DNA of 64,000 nucleotides, taken from positions 118,862-182,861 of the forward strand of contig CAIJHQ010000062.1 in the NCBI GenBank assembly GCA_903820505.1, written 5' to 3'. Below the pieces are notes generated by a model, which was given only the letters and a program-made list of their open reading frames with translations, did no database searches and had not been told where the DNA came from. Made by a program: the position numbers and the translations under genes. Source of the DNA: Candidatus Omnitrophota bacterium. Its GTDB lineage: Bacteria; Omnitrophota; Omnitrophia; Omnitrophales; Aquincolibacteriaceae. Positions 26,900 to 35,369 of this stretch are shown here, in pieces (within the stretch, counting starts at the first letter, position 1; each line of letters begins with the position of its first letter).

Positions 26900-28234
26900 C
26901 TAATCCAAATGGGAATAGAAAACAAGACCGCTGGCAAGCTTGGGATAGAAATAGGTCGACTTTTGCGGCATACGTTCATTGACCGCACCCATTTTCTCCA
27001 GCATTTCCACGCGGGGCGGCCTCAGGAGAAAAACCGCCTGGGCCTCGCCTTTTTGGACCGGCGCGACGGCCCCTCCCACTGTGTGCTCGAATTTCAGCAA
27101 CGATTCCCAGGAACTTTCCGGCAGTCCCAGGAGCGAGGCGAAAATAAAATACCCGAGCACGTTCACATTGAGATCATACCAGACCATCGGTTTGTCCTGG
27201 GGCATGCGCGCCCTGATCTTCTCCTTGTCGATCGCCGTCAGTAAAAAAGCACCGTCTTTGAGCACAAGCCCGAAAGTTTTCCCGAGATCGTCGGGTTCCG
27301 TGGTCATCGTCTCCAGCGTGGAAAGAGAAACGCTTTCGATCGTGAAATATTCCCCCAAGCGCCTTTTCATTTCCTGATTATCCATGCCGAGCTCGGAAAC
27401 GATCCGGTGGGTCGGCAACACAATGAACCCGGGGTCGTCAAAACTCACGAGCGCCATGTACATACAGTCGTAAGGGAAGATGACATTGTCCGAGGCGTGG
27501 GTCTCCTGCCGCTTTTGTTTCGCGTATTCCAACGCGGTCTCGTAGCGGTGGTGTCCGTCCGCGATATAAACCCGCTTACGCTTCAAAACATCCTGTAATT
27601 TCATAAGAATATCCGCATCCTGGATGACCCAGAGCGAGTGAACGATATTGTCACTGTCTTCGGCTTCAAAAAGGACCCTGGAGTTCATCGGATCGTGGAT
27701 CAGGCTGCGGACCTCGTAGCCGTCGTCCTTATACAAGCCGAACACGGGTGAAAAATTGGTCTGAACCGCGCGCAGCAGTTTCATGCGGTCTTCGCGCGGG
27801 CCCCGGAGCGTTTTCTCATGCGGAATGATAACGCCCTTCTCGAACGGTTCGAGCCGCACGCGCCCCAGGAGGGCATAGCGGCTTTTTTGGGTCCCGCCAA
27901 CGGGATCCTTGAAGGTTTGCCGGTACACGTAAAAACTGGCTTCGTCCTCGCGGATCAGGATCCCCGTCTTCTGCCAGTTCTGGAACAGGTCGCGCGCCCT
28001 CGTGTAGGAGTTATTCGTATCATTGTCCGACGGTTCTTTTTTGTTGAGGATCAGGCGGACGCAATTGAACGCCGATCTTTCGTAAAGTTTGTCCTGTTTC
28101 TCGGGAGAAATGACATCGTAGGGCGGCGCGAGCACCGTCGCCATCTCCACACGTTCCGTGTTATAACGCCAGGCGCGAAGCGGCAAAAAATCCAGGTGAT
28201 CCTTGGGTGTAACAGCCGTATGCGGTTTATTCAT
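26900..28234 (-). CDS. DUF1015 family protein
   Basis: A 444-residue cytoplasmic protein of the DUF1015 family. Recognisable segments include the N-terminal RAWRYNTERV and VLAPPYDVISPEKQDKLY, the central IADGHHRYETALEYAKQKR with its conserved His-His, and a late FFLLRPP-like strand. The ATG at 28234 was preferred over a TTG at 28273. The family is widespread and conserved in bacteria but has no established reaction; a phosphotransfer or kinase-like role has been suggested from context elsewhere and cannot be tested here. It stands 51 bases upstream of pabB. Confidence 0.85.
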   Translation of the reverse strand: MNKPHTAVTPKDHLDFLPLRAWRYNTERVEMATVLAPPYDVISPEKQDKLYERSAFNCVRLILNKKEPSDNDTNNSYTRARDLFQNWQKTGILIREDEASFYVYRQTFKDPVGGTQKSRYALLGRVRLEPFEKGVIIPHEKTLRGPREDRMKLLRAVQTNFSPVFGLYKDDGYEVRSLIHDPMNSRVLFEAEDSDNIVHSLWVIQDADILMKLQDVLKRKRVYIADGHHRYETALEYAKQKRQETHASDNVIFPYDCMYMALVSFDDPGFIVLPTHRIVSELGMDNQEMKRRLGEYFTIESVSLSTLETMTTEPDDLGKTFGLVLKDGAFLLTAIDKEKIRARMPQDKPMVWYDLNVNVLGYFIFASLLGLPESSWESLLKFEHTVGGAVAPVQKGEAQAVFLLRPPRVEMLEKMGAVNERMPQKSTYFYPKLASGLVFYSHLD

Positions 28235-28333
28235 AGAGGGTGGGATGTTAACATACGTCACGTTCTTTGACAAGAATATCAGCTGGCCCGGAACGTACTA
28301 ACGTTCCAAATGCCGGACGAAACGTTTCCCCGC

Positions 28334-28654
28334 CTACTTCACCTTTGCCCCGTCGGGGATGGGACGTTCTGGAACGATCAGGGTCAAGGCGGTGGGATCC
28401 GAAGCGGCTAAAAGCATACCGTTCGATTCCACTCCGCGGATCACGACGGGATCCATATTATCGATGACGACTATCTTCTTCCCCTTCAGCTCCTCGGCGG
28501 AATAGTGGGCCCGGATACCCGCCACGATGGTTTTACGGACTTCGCCGACCTTGATGCCGAGAACATAAAGCCGGTCCGCGTTGGGATGAGGTTCCGCGGA
28601 TTCGATCTCGGCGACCTTGATCTCCAATTTCTGAAAATCTTCGTAAGAGGCCAT
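28334..28654 (-). CDS. tRNA-binding (OB-fold) protein, MetG C-terminal/CsaA-like
   Basis: A 106-residue stand-alone tRNA-binding domain like that at the C terminus of methionyl-tRNA synthetase or in CsaA/Arc1p. Typical segments: DFQKLEIKVAEIESAEPHPNADRLYVL, the KTIVAGIRAHYSAEELKGKKIVV strand-helix and RGVESNGMLLAAS. The start at 28654 has a near-ideal ribosome site (AAAAGGAG). It may act in trans with a MetG lacking this domain, which would be outside the window. Confidence 0.9.
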   Translation of the reverse strand: MASYEDFQKLEIKVAEIESAEPHPNADRLYVLGIKVGEVRKTIVAGIRAHYSAEELKGKKIVVIDNMDPVVIRGVESNGMLLAASDPTALTLIVPERPIPDGAKVK

Positions 28655-28948
28655 AGGAACTCCTTTTAAAATTTTATCGGACGTTTTGACGTTTATCGAG
28701 AACATCAGTAGGTTACGGGTTCATTCGATAGTTCTCATTTCCTTCCTATAGAACCGTGCGCATTTTAGCACGGAATAAAAATTACTGAAGAAATTTAAAA
28801 CGTGTTATCGGACGTTATCAATGTAAGCATTTATAGCAAAAAAGCTTAGGAGTGCCTTGTTCCGCTTGATTTTCATCGACTTAATGTTATGATAATGACC
28901 CCACGAATAAAATTCTCTCATTGTCTTCATTCAACCGGGAGGAAGTAG
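28655..28948. other. Divergent intergenic region before ino1
   Basis: The region separates the divergent tRNA-binding protein and inositol phosphate synthase genes. It is A+T-rich and holds a 6-bp hairpin (CCGTGC/GCACGG, near 28754-28773) without a T-run, and the plus-strand promoter given separately. No RNA gene or coding frame with a ribosome site was found. Confidence 0.4.
28866..28893 (+). promoter_or_regulatory. Sigma-70-type promoter for the inositol lipid cassette
   Basis: TTGATT (28866-28871) and TATGAT (28888-28893) are separated by 16 bases. The predicted start is about 50 bases before the ino1 ATG, which has its own GGGAGGAAG ribosome site. Confidence 0.5.
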
Positions 28949-30067
28949 ATGAGTAAAATAAAGATCGCTATCGTCGGCGTCGGGAATTGTGCGGCCTCGC
29001 TCATCCAGGGTATCGAACATTACCGGGCCATTGCCCATCAGAAACAGGGCAAAAATAAAGACGTCGAATGCTTCGGCCTCATGAACTATGACATGGGCGG
29101 ATACTTCCCCCACGACATCGAGGTCGTGGCGGCTTTCGACATCGATAAGCGCAAGGTCGGCGAACGGCTTGATGTCGCCATCGCCGCAAAGCCCAATTGC
29201 GTTTGGCCGATCCTCGCGACGGTCCCGAAAAGCAAAGTAAGGATCGAGATGGGAAATCCGCTTGACGGCGTTTCCGAACACATGGCGAACTACCCGGAGC
29301 ATCGCACTTTTGTCCCGGCAAATAAAAAGCCCTGTCATGTGGAGAAGGTCCTAAAAGAAAGCGGCGCCGAGATCCTTTTGAACTACCTCCCCGTCGGTTC
29401 CCAGAAAGCCACGGAATTCTACGCGGAGGCATGCCTGAAAACGGGCGTCAGCCTCATCAATTGCATGCCGGTCTTTATCGCTTCGAATCCCGCCTGGGCG
29501 AAACGTTTCGAGGCGAAGAGGATCCCCTGCGTCGGTGACGACATCAAGGCGCAGATCGGCGCCACGGTCACGCACCGGACGCTGGCGAAACTTTGCATGG
29601 ACCGCGGCGTGAAGATCGACCGAACTTATCAGCTCAACACGGGCGGCAATACGGACTTCCTCAACATGTTGAACCGTACCCGTCTTGAATCCAAGAAGAT
29701 CTCCAAGACCTCGGCGGTCCAGAGCCAGCTCGATATCCCCCTGGAAGAGGACAACATCCACATCGGGCCTTCGGACTATGTGCCGTGGCAGAACGACAAT
29801 AAGGTCTGCTACCTCCGGATCGAAGGCCGCGGTTTCGGCGGATTCCCCGTCACGATGGAAATGCGCCTTTCGGTCGAAGATTCGCCGAACAGCGCCGGAT
29901 GCGGGATCGACGCGATCCGCGCCTGCAAGATCGCGCGTGACCGCAAGATCGGCGGTCCGCTCATTTCGATCTCGGCCTACACGATGAAACATCCGCCCAA
30001 GCAGATCGTGGACTACGAAGCCAAGGAACTTGTCCGGAAATTCGTTCAAGGGACTTGTCCGCGTTAA
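28949..30067 (+). CDS. ino1: myo-Inositol-1-phosphate synthase
   Basis: A 372-residue NAD-dependent enzyme converting glucose-6-phosphate to inositol-1-phosphate. The N-terminal Rossmann motif is VGVGNCAASLIQG near residue 9. Family segments follow: VVAAFDIDKRKVG, ILLNYLPVGSQKATEFYAEACL, NCMPVFIAS, GDDIKAQIGATVTHRTL and YQLNTGGNTDFLNML. The length is that of the short archaeal/actinobacterial class. Its stop lies just before the phosphatidyltransferase start, so the two are almost certainly translated from one mRNA, giving an inositol phospholipid pathway. Confidence 0.95.
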   Translation: MSKIKIAIVGVGNCAASLIQGIEHYRAIAHQKQGKNKDVECFGLMNYDMGGYFPHDIEVVAAFDIDKRKVGERLDVAIAAKPNCVWPILATVPKSKVRIEMGNPLDGVSEHMANYPEHRTFVPANKKPCHVEKVLKESGAEILLNYLPVGSQKATEFYAEACLKTGVSLINCMPVFIASNPAWAKRFEAKRIPCVGDDIKAQIGATVTHRTLAKLCMDRGVKIDRTYQLNTGGNTDFLNMLNRTRLESKKISKTSAVQSQLDIPLEEDNIHIGPSDYVPWQNDNKVCYLRIEGRGFGGFPVTMEMRLSVEDSPNSAGCGIDAIRACKIARDRKIGGPLISISAYTMKHPPKQIVDYEAKELVRKFVQGTCPR

Positions 30068-30075
30068 AGGACCCG

Positions 30076-30669
30076 ATGCTGCGCGAAAACCTCTACCCCA
30101 AGATCGAGCCGTTGGTCAAGCAGATCGCTTCCCGGTTGGCCAAACAAGGGGTCTCTCCGAACCAGTTGACGCTTGCGGGCGCCGCGCTCAGTTTTTTTAC
30201 GGGGATCATTTACGCGAAGGGATACCTCTTTCTGGGCAGCCTGCTGCTTCTTTTGTCCGGGGCCGGCGACCTCCTGGACGGCCCCCTGGCGCGCCTCACG
30301 GGAAAAGCGGACTCCTTCGGAGCTTTCCTCGATTCCACCATTGACCGTTATTCGGATTTTTTTGTTTTCGGAGGTCTTGCCCTTCATTTCGCCCGGATCG
30401 GTGAGGTCTTCTGGTTCGTCGTCACTCTCGGGATCGTTCTCGGGGCCTTTGCCGTCAGTTATTCCAAGGCCCGTGCCGAAAATTTTATTCCTGATTGTGG
30501 GGTCGGCATTTTCGGCAGGTCTGAACGGATCGTGTTGCTGGCGCTGGGGACTCTGATCCCGCCGTTCCTTGGGCTCGCGCTTCTCATCCTCCTCGTCGGC
30601 ACTCACAGCACCGCGGTCCTCCGGATCCTTCACACGAAAAAGACCCTCGAAAAAATCCCGAAGCGCTGA
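30076..30669 (+). CDS. CDP-alcohol phosphatidyltransferase, probable inositol(-phosphate) lipid synthase
   Basis: A 197-residue membrane enzyme with about five or six hydrophobic helices. The family signature D-x2-DG-x2-AR-x8-G-x3-D-x3-D is complete (GDLLDGPLAR, then GAFLDSTIDRYSDF). It transfers a phosphatidyl group from CDP-diacylglycerol to an alcohol. The adjacent inositol-1-phosphate synthase argues that the acceptor is inositol-1-phosphate, as in mycobacterial and archaeal enzymes. The ATG at 30076 has an AAAGGA site; a TTG at 30055 inside ino1 is an alternative. It overlaps the next gene by one base. Acceptor specificity is inferred from context. Confidence 0.88.
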   Translation: MLRENLYPKIEPLVKQIASRLAKQGVSPNQLTLAGAALSFFTGIIYAKGYLFLGSLLLLLSGAGDLLDGPLARLTGKADSFGAFLDSTIDRYSDFFVFGGLALHFARIGEVFWFVVTLGIVLGAFAVSYSKARAENFIPDCGVGIFGRSERIVLLALGTLIPPFLGLALLILLVGTHSTAVLRILHTKKTLEKIPKR

Positions 30670-31718
30670 TGGACCGCGCCCCGCGTTCCCGATTCCGTTT
30701 TCTCTCACTCCTGATCCCGGGTCTTCTGTTGTTTTCTTCCATGTCCGCGGCGGCTGCGGACCCCAAACCGCTTGAGGCTATTCTCCAGAAGATCGAGTCG
30801 CGCCATTACCGTTGGGTCGCGATCCGCGCGGAAGTGCTTCTCTTTTTCGCCGTTTCCGGGGACTCCCGCGCGATGTGCGGCGGCGAACTTCTTTACCAAC
30901 GCCTGGACGAACGCATGTTCCTCCCCTGCGTGGACCCAAAGAAAAATCTCGTCTTTGTGTTCCGGACGCTGGACCGTCGCTTTGACCTCTACCTCCCGGG
31001 GAAGAACACTCTCTACCACGGCTCCATATTCGATATGGAGGACTCTCCGGATATTGAAAGCCACCTCAAACCGCGCGACCTTTATCGGGCCTTAAAACCC
31101 TCGGCCTTCGACCCGGACCATACCGAGATCGAACGCAGCGGTCCCATGAATATCACGCTTAATGTTTACAACGAGAAACGCGGCAAGAAGTCGCTGGAAA
31201 AGAAGCTTTATCTCGCCCCGGCAGGGGATGTCCTCGGGGAGGTCTATTACGGGCCGGAAGGACAGCCTCTCACGCAGATCCAGCGTTACGATTTCCGCGA
31301 GGTCCCGGCCGAGGTAAGCTCTTTTCATTCCATTATCTTCCCCAAGAAGATCACGATCATCTCTCCCGCGACCCAAAAAGGAAGCGCCCTCTTTTTCGCG
31401 AACGTAAAAGCCCTGGATACCGTGGACCCGCTGGAATTCCTCTTTCAGGTCCCGCCGGGGACCAAAGAGGTTTTCCTGGATGAAAAAAATTCTCAACTCG
31501 CGATGCGCCAGCTCCGCCTCGGTGACAAGCCTTTGAAGGATCGAGCGGTTGAAGCAAAGTCGGAAGGAACGGAAACAGCTCCGGAAGCCAATGCGGACGC
31601 GGATGCCGACATCGCCTCGGAGGGCTCCCCGTCGGACCAGGTCCCCGAGCCCGAAGGTCCTATCGTTCAATACCCCGGAGAACCCGGACCCAGGGAAGAC
31701 GCCTTAAAGAAAGAATAA
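30669..31718 (+). CDS. Exported LolA-fold-like protein of unknown function
   Basis: A 349-residue exported protein with an N-terminal signal peptide (basic start, hydrophobic LLIPGLLLFSS core, cleavage after AAA near residue 30). The body (about 35-270) alternates short strands and resembles the half-barrel of LolA or outer-membrane lipoprotein-carrier proteins (FRTLDRRFDLYLPGKNTLYHG, PEGQPLTQIQRYDFREV), a weak likeness. The C-terminal about 60 residues are low complexity, rich in Ala, Asp, Glu and Pro. The start overlaps the stop of the phosphatidyltransferase gene by one base (TGATG), tying it to the inositol lipid genes. A lipid or lipoprotein transport role is speculative. Confidence 0.75.
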   Translation: MDRAPRSRFRFLSLLIPGLLLFSSMSAAAADPKPLEAILQKIESRHYRWVAIRAEVLLFFAVSGDSRAMCGGELLYQRLDERMFLPCVDPKKNLVFVFRTLDRRFDLYLPGKNTLYHGSIFDMEDSPDIESHLKPRDLYRALKPSAFDPDHTEIERSGPMNITLNVYNEKRGKKSLEKKLYLAPAGDVLGEVYYGPEGQPLTQIQRYDFREVPAEVSSFHSIIFPKKITIISPATQKGSALFFANVKALDTVDPLEFLFQVPPGTKEVFLDEKNSQLAMRQLRLGDKPLKDRAVEAKSEGTETAPEANADADADIASEGSPSDQVPEPEGPIVQYPGEPGPREDALKKE

Positions 31719-31785
31719 ACTCCGGGACCATACACGACGCGACACGAAAATGGACTCTACACCGCGGACTGGAGCGTCTGCAGCT

Positions 31786-33240
31786 CTAATTAAAATTCAG
31801 GACGACCGCTTTGGTGCGGGTCATGGCTTCGATGGAATACCGGATGCCCTGGGTCCCCATCCCGGAACTTTTGACGCCGACGAATGGAAAGTGATCCGGT
31901 CCTCGTTCCGTTTTTCCGTTGACCTGGACCGTTCCGACATCAAGCTGTGAAGCGACCTTGAAGATCCCCTCGATGTTCTTTGAGAACACGGAAGCCTGAA
32001 GGCCATACTCGGAATCGTTCGTGATCTTGACCGCTTCGTCGACCGTTTTGACACGGATAACGGGCAGCACGGGCCCGAAGGGTTCCTCCCACGCGATCCG
32101 CATGTCCACGGTCACGTTGTCGAACAGAGTCGGATAAATGAGGTTCTTCTCGCGTTTATTCCCGATCAAAAGCTTAGCGCCTTTTTTCATGGCGTCGTCG
32201 ATAAGCTCCTGGACAAAATCCGCGGCCTCTCCGGAGATCAGCGTGGTAATGTCGGCGTTATCATCGGGTCGCCCCACGGTCATGGCCCGGACCAACGGCA
32301 GGATATGCCCGATCAGTTTGTCGGCCACAGGGTCCATGACAAGGATGCGTTTCACGGCGGTGCAACGCTGCCCTGAAAAGGAAAAAGCGCCTGCAACAAT
32401 ATGCTGCGCGGCCAGCGCCAGGTCGGCATCCTCCAAAACGATGGCGGCGTCCTTGCCGCCGAGCTCCAAAAGGAGCGGCTTCATCCCGGTCAGGGACGCG
32501 ATGTGTTTTCCGACTTTGCTGCTCCCAGTAAAAGCCACCATGTTCACGAGCGGGTGGCTGACCAGATAGTCCCCGATGGCGCGCCCCTGTCCCGTAATCA
32601 CATTCAGGACCCCCGGAGGCAGTCCCGCCTCGCAGAGCACGCGGCTGAAATAGAGCGCGCTCACCGAACCTTGTGTGGGCGGCTTGAAAACCACGGAATT
32701 CCCCGCCACAAGCGCCGGCGCGATCTTGGAAGCCGCCAGGTTGATGGGATAATTGAAAGGCGCGATCGCGAGGACGACTCCGAGCGGGACACGGTTTGAG
32801 ATCGAAAGCTTCGTTTCATGGAATCCCGGGAACGCTCCTGACGAAAGACTTTCGCCCGTGATATGCTTCCCTTCTTCAGCCGTGAAGTGGATGAGGTCCG
32901 CCGTGCGCGCTATTTCGGAAAGAGAGGATTTTTTATTTTTCGCGATCTCGCGGACCAGGATGTCCGCGATCGTTTCTTTTTCCCGCTCCAAGATGTACGC
33001 GGCCTTGTGAAGGATGTCCGCCCGCTCGTTTACCGGGACCTTCGCCCATGACTTTTGAGCCTGCGCCGCGCCTTTGACGAAGGCGTCGGCTTCTTCGGGA
33101 GTCGTTGCGGGCACTTCGCCCACGAGCGACCCGTCCGACGGCGACAGGATCTTGTCCCTCTTCCCCGACCGGGAGTTGACCCATTGGCCGTCCAGAAGAT
33201 TCTTGTAGATATTCCCTTCACTGAAGATGCATCGGAACAT
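31786..33240 (-). CDS. Aldehyde dehydrogenase, GapN-like (non-phosphorylating glyceraldehyde-3-phosphate dehydrogenase)
   Basis: A 484-residue NAD(P)-dependent aldehyde dehydrogenase. The start at 33240 follows a GAGGG ribosome site. Catalytic features: FTGSSKVGKHIA (cofactor loop, near residue 220), LLLELGGKDA with the general-base glutamate (near 242) and FSFSGQRCTAVKR with the nucleophilic cysteine (near 277). The Ser-Gly-Gln-Arg-Cys-Thr-Ala form and the N-terminal NLLDGQWV resemble GapN, which oxidises glyceraldehyde-3-phosphate to 3-phosphoglycerate with NADP. Other ALDH substrates such as succinate semialdehyde or lactaldehyde remain possible. It follows DUF2203 at 23 bases. Confidence 0.85.
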   Translation of the reverse strand: MFRCIFSEGNIYKNLLDGQWVNSRSGKRDKILSPSDGSLVGEVPATTPEEADAFVKGAAQAQKSWAKVPVNERADILHKAAYILEREKETIADILVREIAKNKKSSLSEIARTADLIHFTAEEGKHITGESLSSGAFPGFHETKLSISNRVPLGVVLAIAPFNYPINLAASKIAPALVAGNSVVFKPPTQGSVSALYFSRVLCEAGLPPGVLNVITGQGRAIGDYLVSHPLVNMVAFTGSSKVGKHIASLTGMKPLLLELGGKDAAIVLEDADLALAAQHIVAGAFSFSGQRCTAVKRILVMDPVADKLIGHILPLVRAMTVGRPDDNADITTLISGEAADFVQELIDDAMKKGAKLLIGNKREKNLIYPTLFDNVTVDMRIAWEEPFGPVLPVIRVKTVDEAVKITNDSEYGLQASVFSKNIEGIFKVASQLDVGTVQVNGKTERGPDHFPFVGVKSSGMGTQGIRYSIEAMTRTKAVVLNFN

Positions 33241-33263
33241 CGGGACCCTCTTTTTTGAGCTGT

Positions 33264-33707
33264 TTATCCCCGGGATATCAGTCTGGCCGGAAGTTCCCGG
33301 CGTTCCTCCGGAAGCTCCCCGCGCAACCGGTAGAAACGGATCCGCGGTTCCCCCGCTTCCCATGAAAAATAGATCCTTTGCCCGTCCAGTTCCCCGGGAA
33401 GATCCACGCGGCCTCTTTCGATATTGCGAAGAAGGGCGCCCGTCGCAAAGATCATCTCCACATCCTTGGCGAGGTCCTCGATCGCCTCTTCAAGAACGTG
33501 TATCCCTGCTTCAAGGTCATCGCAGGGATCCAAAAACCCCCGGCTTTTTTCCGCCACACAGACCAGCTCGTGCATGAACAAGGCATCGTGCGTCCGGGTG
33601 TAGATCTCTTTTTTTTGCTGGAGCCGCCTCAAAAGCCGTTCCAGCTCGGGAAGCAATCCATTGGCTTCTTCCCACGAAAAAACACGTCTCTTTTTTTTAG
33701 AGGTCAT
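33264..33707 (-). CDS. DUF2203 family protein
   Basis: A 147-residue cytoplasmic protein of the DUF2203 family. Family features are the N-terminal FSWEEANGLLPELERLL, a central coiled helix, and the C-terminal segment DGQRIYFSWEAGEPRIRFYRL, in which Trp-Glu-Gly/Ala-Glu and the Arg-Phe-Tyr end are conserved. The start at 33707 follows GGAGGGAG. It lies between the GapN-like and ATP-grasp-like genes on the same strand. Function unknown. Confidence 0.85.
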   Translation of the reverse strand: MTSKKKRRVFSWEEANGLLPELERLLRRLQQKKEIYTRTHDALFMHELVCVAEKSRGFLDPCDDLEAGIHVLEEAIEDLAKDVEMIFATGALLRNIERGRVDLPGELDGQRIYFSWEAGEPRIRFYRLRGELPEERRELPARLISRG

Positions 33708-33733
33708 AGCTCCCTCCGCGTTCCCCATCTGTC

Positions 33734-35098
33734 CTAGGCGGTAAAATTCTCGGGCGCGACGTCCGACCAGAGTGCGGGCACCAACCCGCCGCCGGTCGCG
33801 ACGTTCACGACGCTTTCATCGCTCAAGCGCACAAAACTGCCCGCATATTTCCCGCCCGAGACCAGGATGTTGAAATTGTACTTCCGGTACATGAAATCCA
33901 GTTTCTGGTTCACGATCTCCGGGACCGTCATGATCGGCACTGGGATCTGCTCCTGGATCACCCAATTTTCTTCCTTGAGGGCTTTGTCGACGGCCGCGTT
34001 CCAGTCCGCGTCCGGGGTCTCGCGCCCGATATGCACCCGGCGCGTCCCGTGGTTTTCCCCCGCTGGTTTCAGGACGATCGCTTCTTTTTCGTCCGTGAGA
34101 AAATCGATCAAAAAGACCTTCCGGTGACCGTAAAAATCCTCGGCGTCCGCCAGGCACCGCGTCCACGGCAGATGCTGCCGTTTCATTGCATTTTCATTTT
34201 CGCTGAAAAAACGGTCGCATTCCGGCATCGTCAGAAGCGAGAAAAGCGATTTGCCAGACACCAACCGGGCGCGCAGCGGGTTGGCCATGCAAACGGCCTT
34301 GTCCTTGTAAGCGCGCAGAAGGTCCTGCACTTCATCCAGCCGCTGCAAAAGCTCGTCAAAGAGAACGCGCCGGTACGCAAGATGGACGCGGAAGCCCTTG
34401 TGGTAAAGCTTCCCGCCCTTGTATTGTAATTCCCGCGGGTCCGCGATCGTTGTCTTGTAGCCCTTGGATTCAAAATGGCCCTTCATGTACACGGATTCGG
34501 GAGCCGTCCGGGAATTCCGCCAATCTACGATCGCGATCTGCGGCGTTTCATAACCTCCGAACTCTTCATAAACAGAAAGCAAGGTCGTCAAAACGCTTTG
34601 GACACGGTCGCTCGCGGTGAGATGATGCTCCTCGGCGAAGGGTTTGACCAGAGGTTCCTCAAGGAACCTGGCCTCGAGTTGGTCCGTATACGCCGCGCCG
34701 GCCGGCGCGTCACAATTGAATTCAAGCAGTTTCAGGCTCTCTCCTTCCAAAAGGGCGTCAAACCGGCTGAAAACCACGTTTTGGGAGTAACCGGGGTCGA
34801 TCTTTACGAGCTCTTCGGCTTCAGGGGGAAGATAAAAACGGGAACGCAGCTGGGCCTCTTCAAAATAGAGCCGCACGGCCGTGTTGATGATCTGGTGGAA
34901 CGCGGCGGAAACGCGCTTCAGAAGATGCTGCTGTTTTGGCGAGATGAAATATCCCTTATAGAACGCGGGAACCGTGAACCGGCCGTAGGCGAACGCCGGC
35001 TGCTTGAGCTTTTCCTTGAAATCCCGGATCGCGGGCACGGCTTTGGCTTCGTTGGCCCGCAGGTACTGATCGAATGCGTAATCAAGGTTCGCGGTCAT
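33734..35098 (-). CDS. Glutathionylspermidine synthase-like / circularly permuted ATP-grasp protein
   Basis: A 454-residue protein with features of the glutathionylspermidine synthase-like ATP-grasp group: LKLLEFNCDAPAG near residue 125, PQIAIVDWRN near 186, FLTDEKEAIVLKPAGENHGTRRVHIG near 335-360 (lysine and glycine-rich loop for ATP) and a final strand NVATGGGLVPAL. Such enzymes join a carboxylate to an amine using ATP. The substrate is unknown and there is no adjacent peptide-synthesis gene. It is 26 bases upstream of DUF2203, and its upstream side is filled by the 88-bp tandem repeat. Confidence 0.7.
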   Translation of the reverse strand: MTANLDYAFDQYLRANEAKAVPAIRDFKEKLKQPAFAYGRFTVPAFYKGYFISPKQQHLLKRVSAAFHQIINTAVRLYFEEAQLRSRFYLPPEAEELVKIDPGYSQNVVFSRFDALLEGESLKLLEFNCDAPAGAAYTDQLEARFLEEPLVKPFAEEHHLTASDRVQSVLTTLLSVYEEFGGYETPQIAIVDWRNSRTAPESVYMKGHFESKGYKTTIADPRELQYKGGKLYHKGFRVHLAYRRVLFDELLQRLDEVQDLLRAYKDKAVCMANPLRARLVSGKSLFSLLTMPECDRFFSENENAMKRQHLPWTRCLADAEDFYGHRKVFLIDFLTDEKEAIVLKPAGENHGTRRVHIGRETPDADWNAAVDKALKEENWVIQEQIPVPIMTVPEIVNQKLDFMYRKYNFNILVSGGKYAGSFVRLSDESVVNVATGGGLVPALWSDVAPENFTA

Positions 35099-35102
35099 GG
35101 CC

Positions 35103-35291
35103 TGCCCAAACTTTCATTTTCTCTTCTTCTAAGGTCGTTTGGACTGTCCTAATTTCCTGATTCTTATTTGAATTAATGGAACATCAGGACTGCCCAAACT
35201 TTCATTTTCTCTTCTTCTAAGGTCGTTTGGACTGTCCTAATTTCCTGATTCTTATTTGAATTAATGGAACATCAGGACTGCCTAAACTTTC
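35103..35291. repeat. 88-bp tandem repeat, two full units and a partial third
   Basis: Two identical 88-base units (35103-35190, 35191-35278), each starting TGCCCAAACTTTC and ending ATCAGGAC, are followed by the first bases of a third (TGCCTAAACTTTCG). Each unit contains imperfect inverted arms: AGGACTGCCCAAAC at one unit junction pairs with GTTTGGACTGTCCT inside the unit. A diverged single unit, about 85% identical and with the same 88-base spacing, is at 48770-48857. The units are A+T-rich against their surroundings and no coding frame is kept. Confidence 0.9.
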
Positions 35292-35369
35292 GCGCTCGCT
35301 TTTCAGGGGTCGCTTAGGCCGAAATCGGAACTGCCGGGGGGGGATGCCTTCTAAGCCGCCTCTTTGCGA

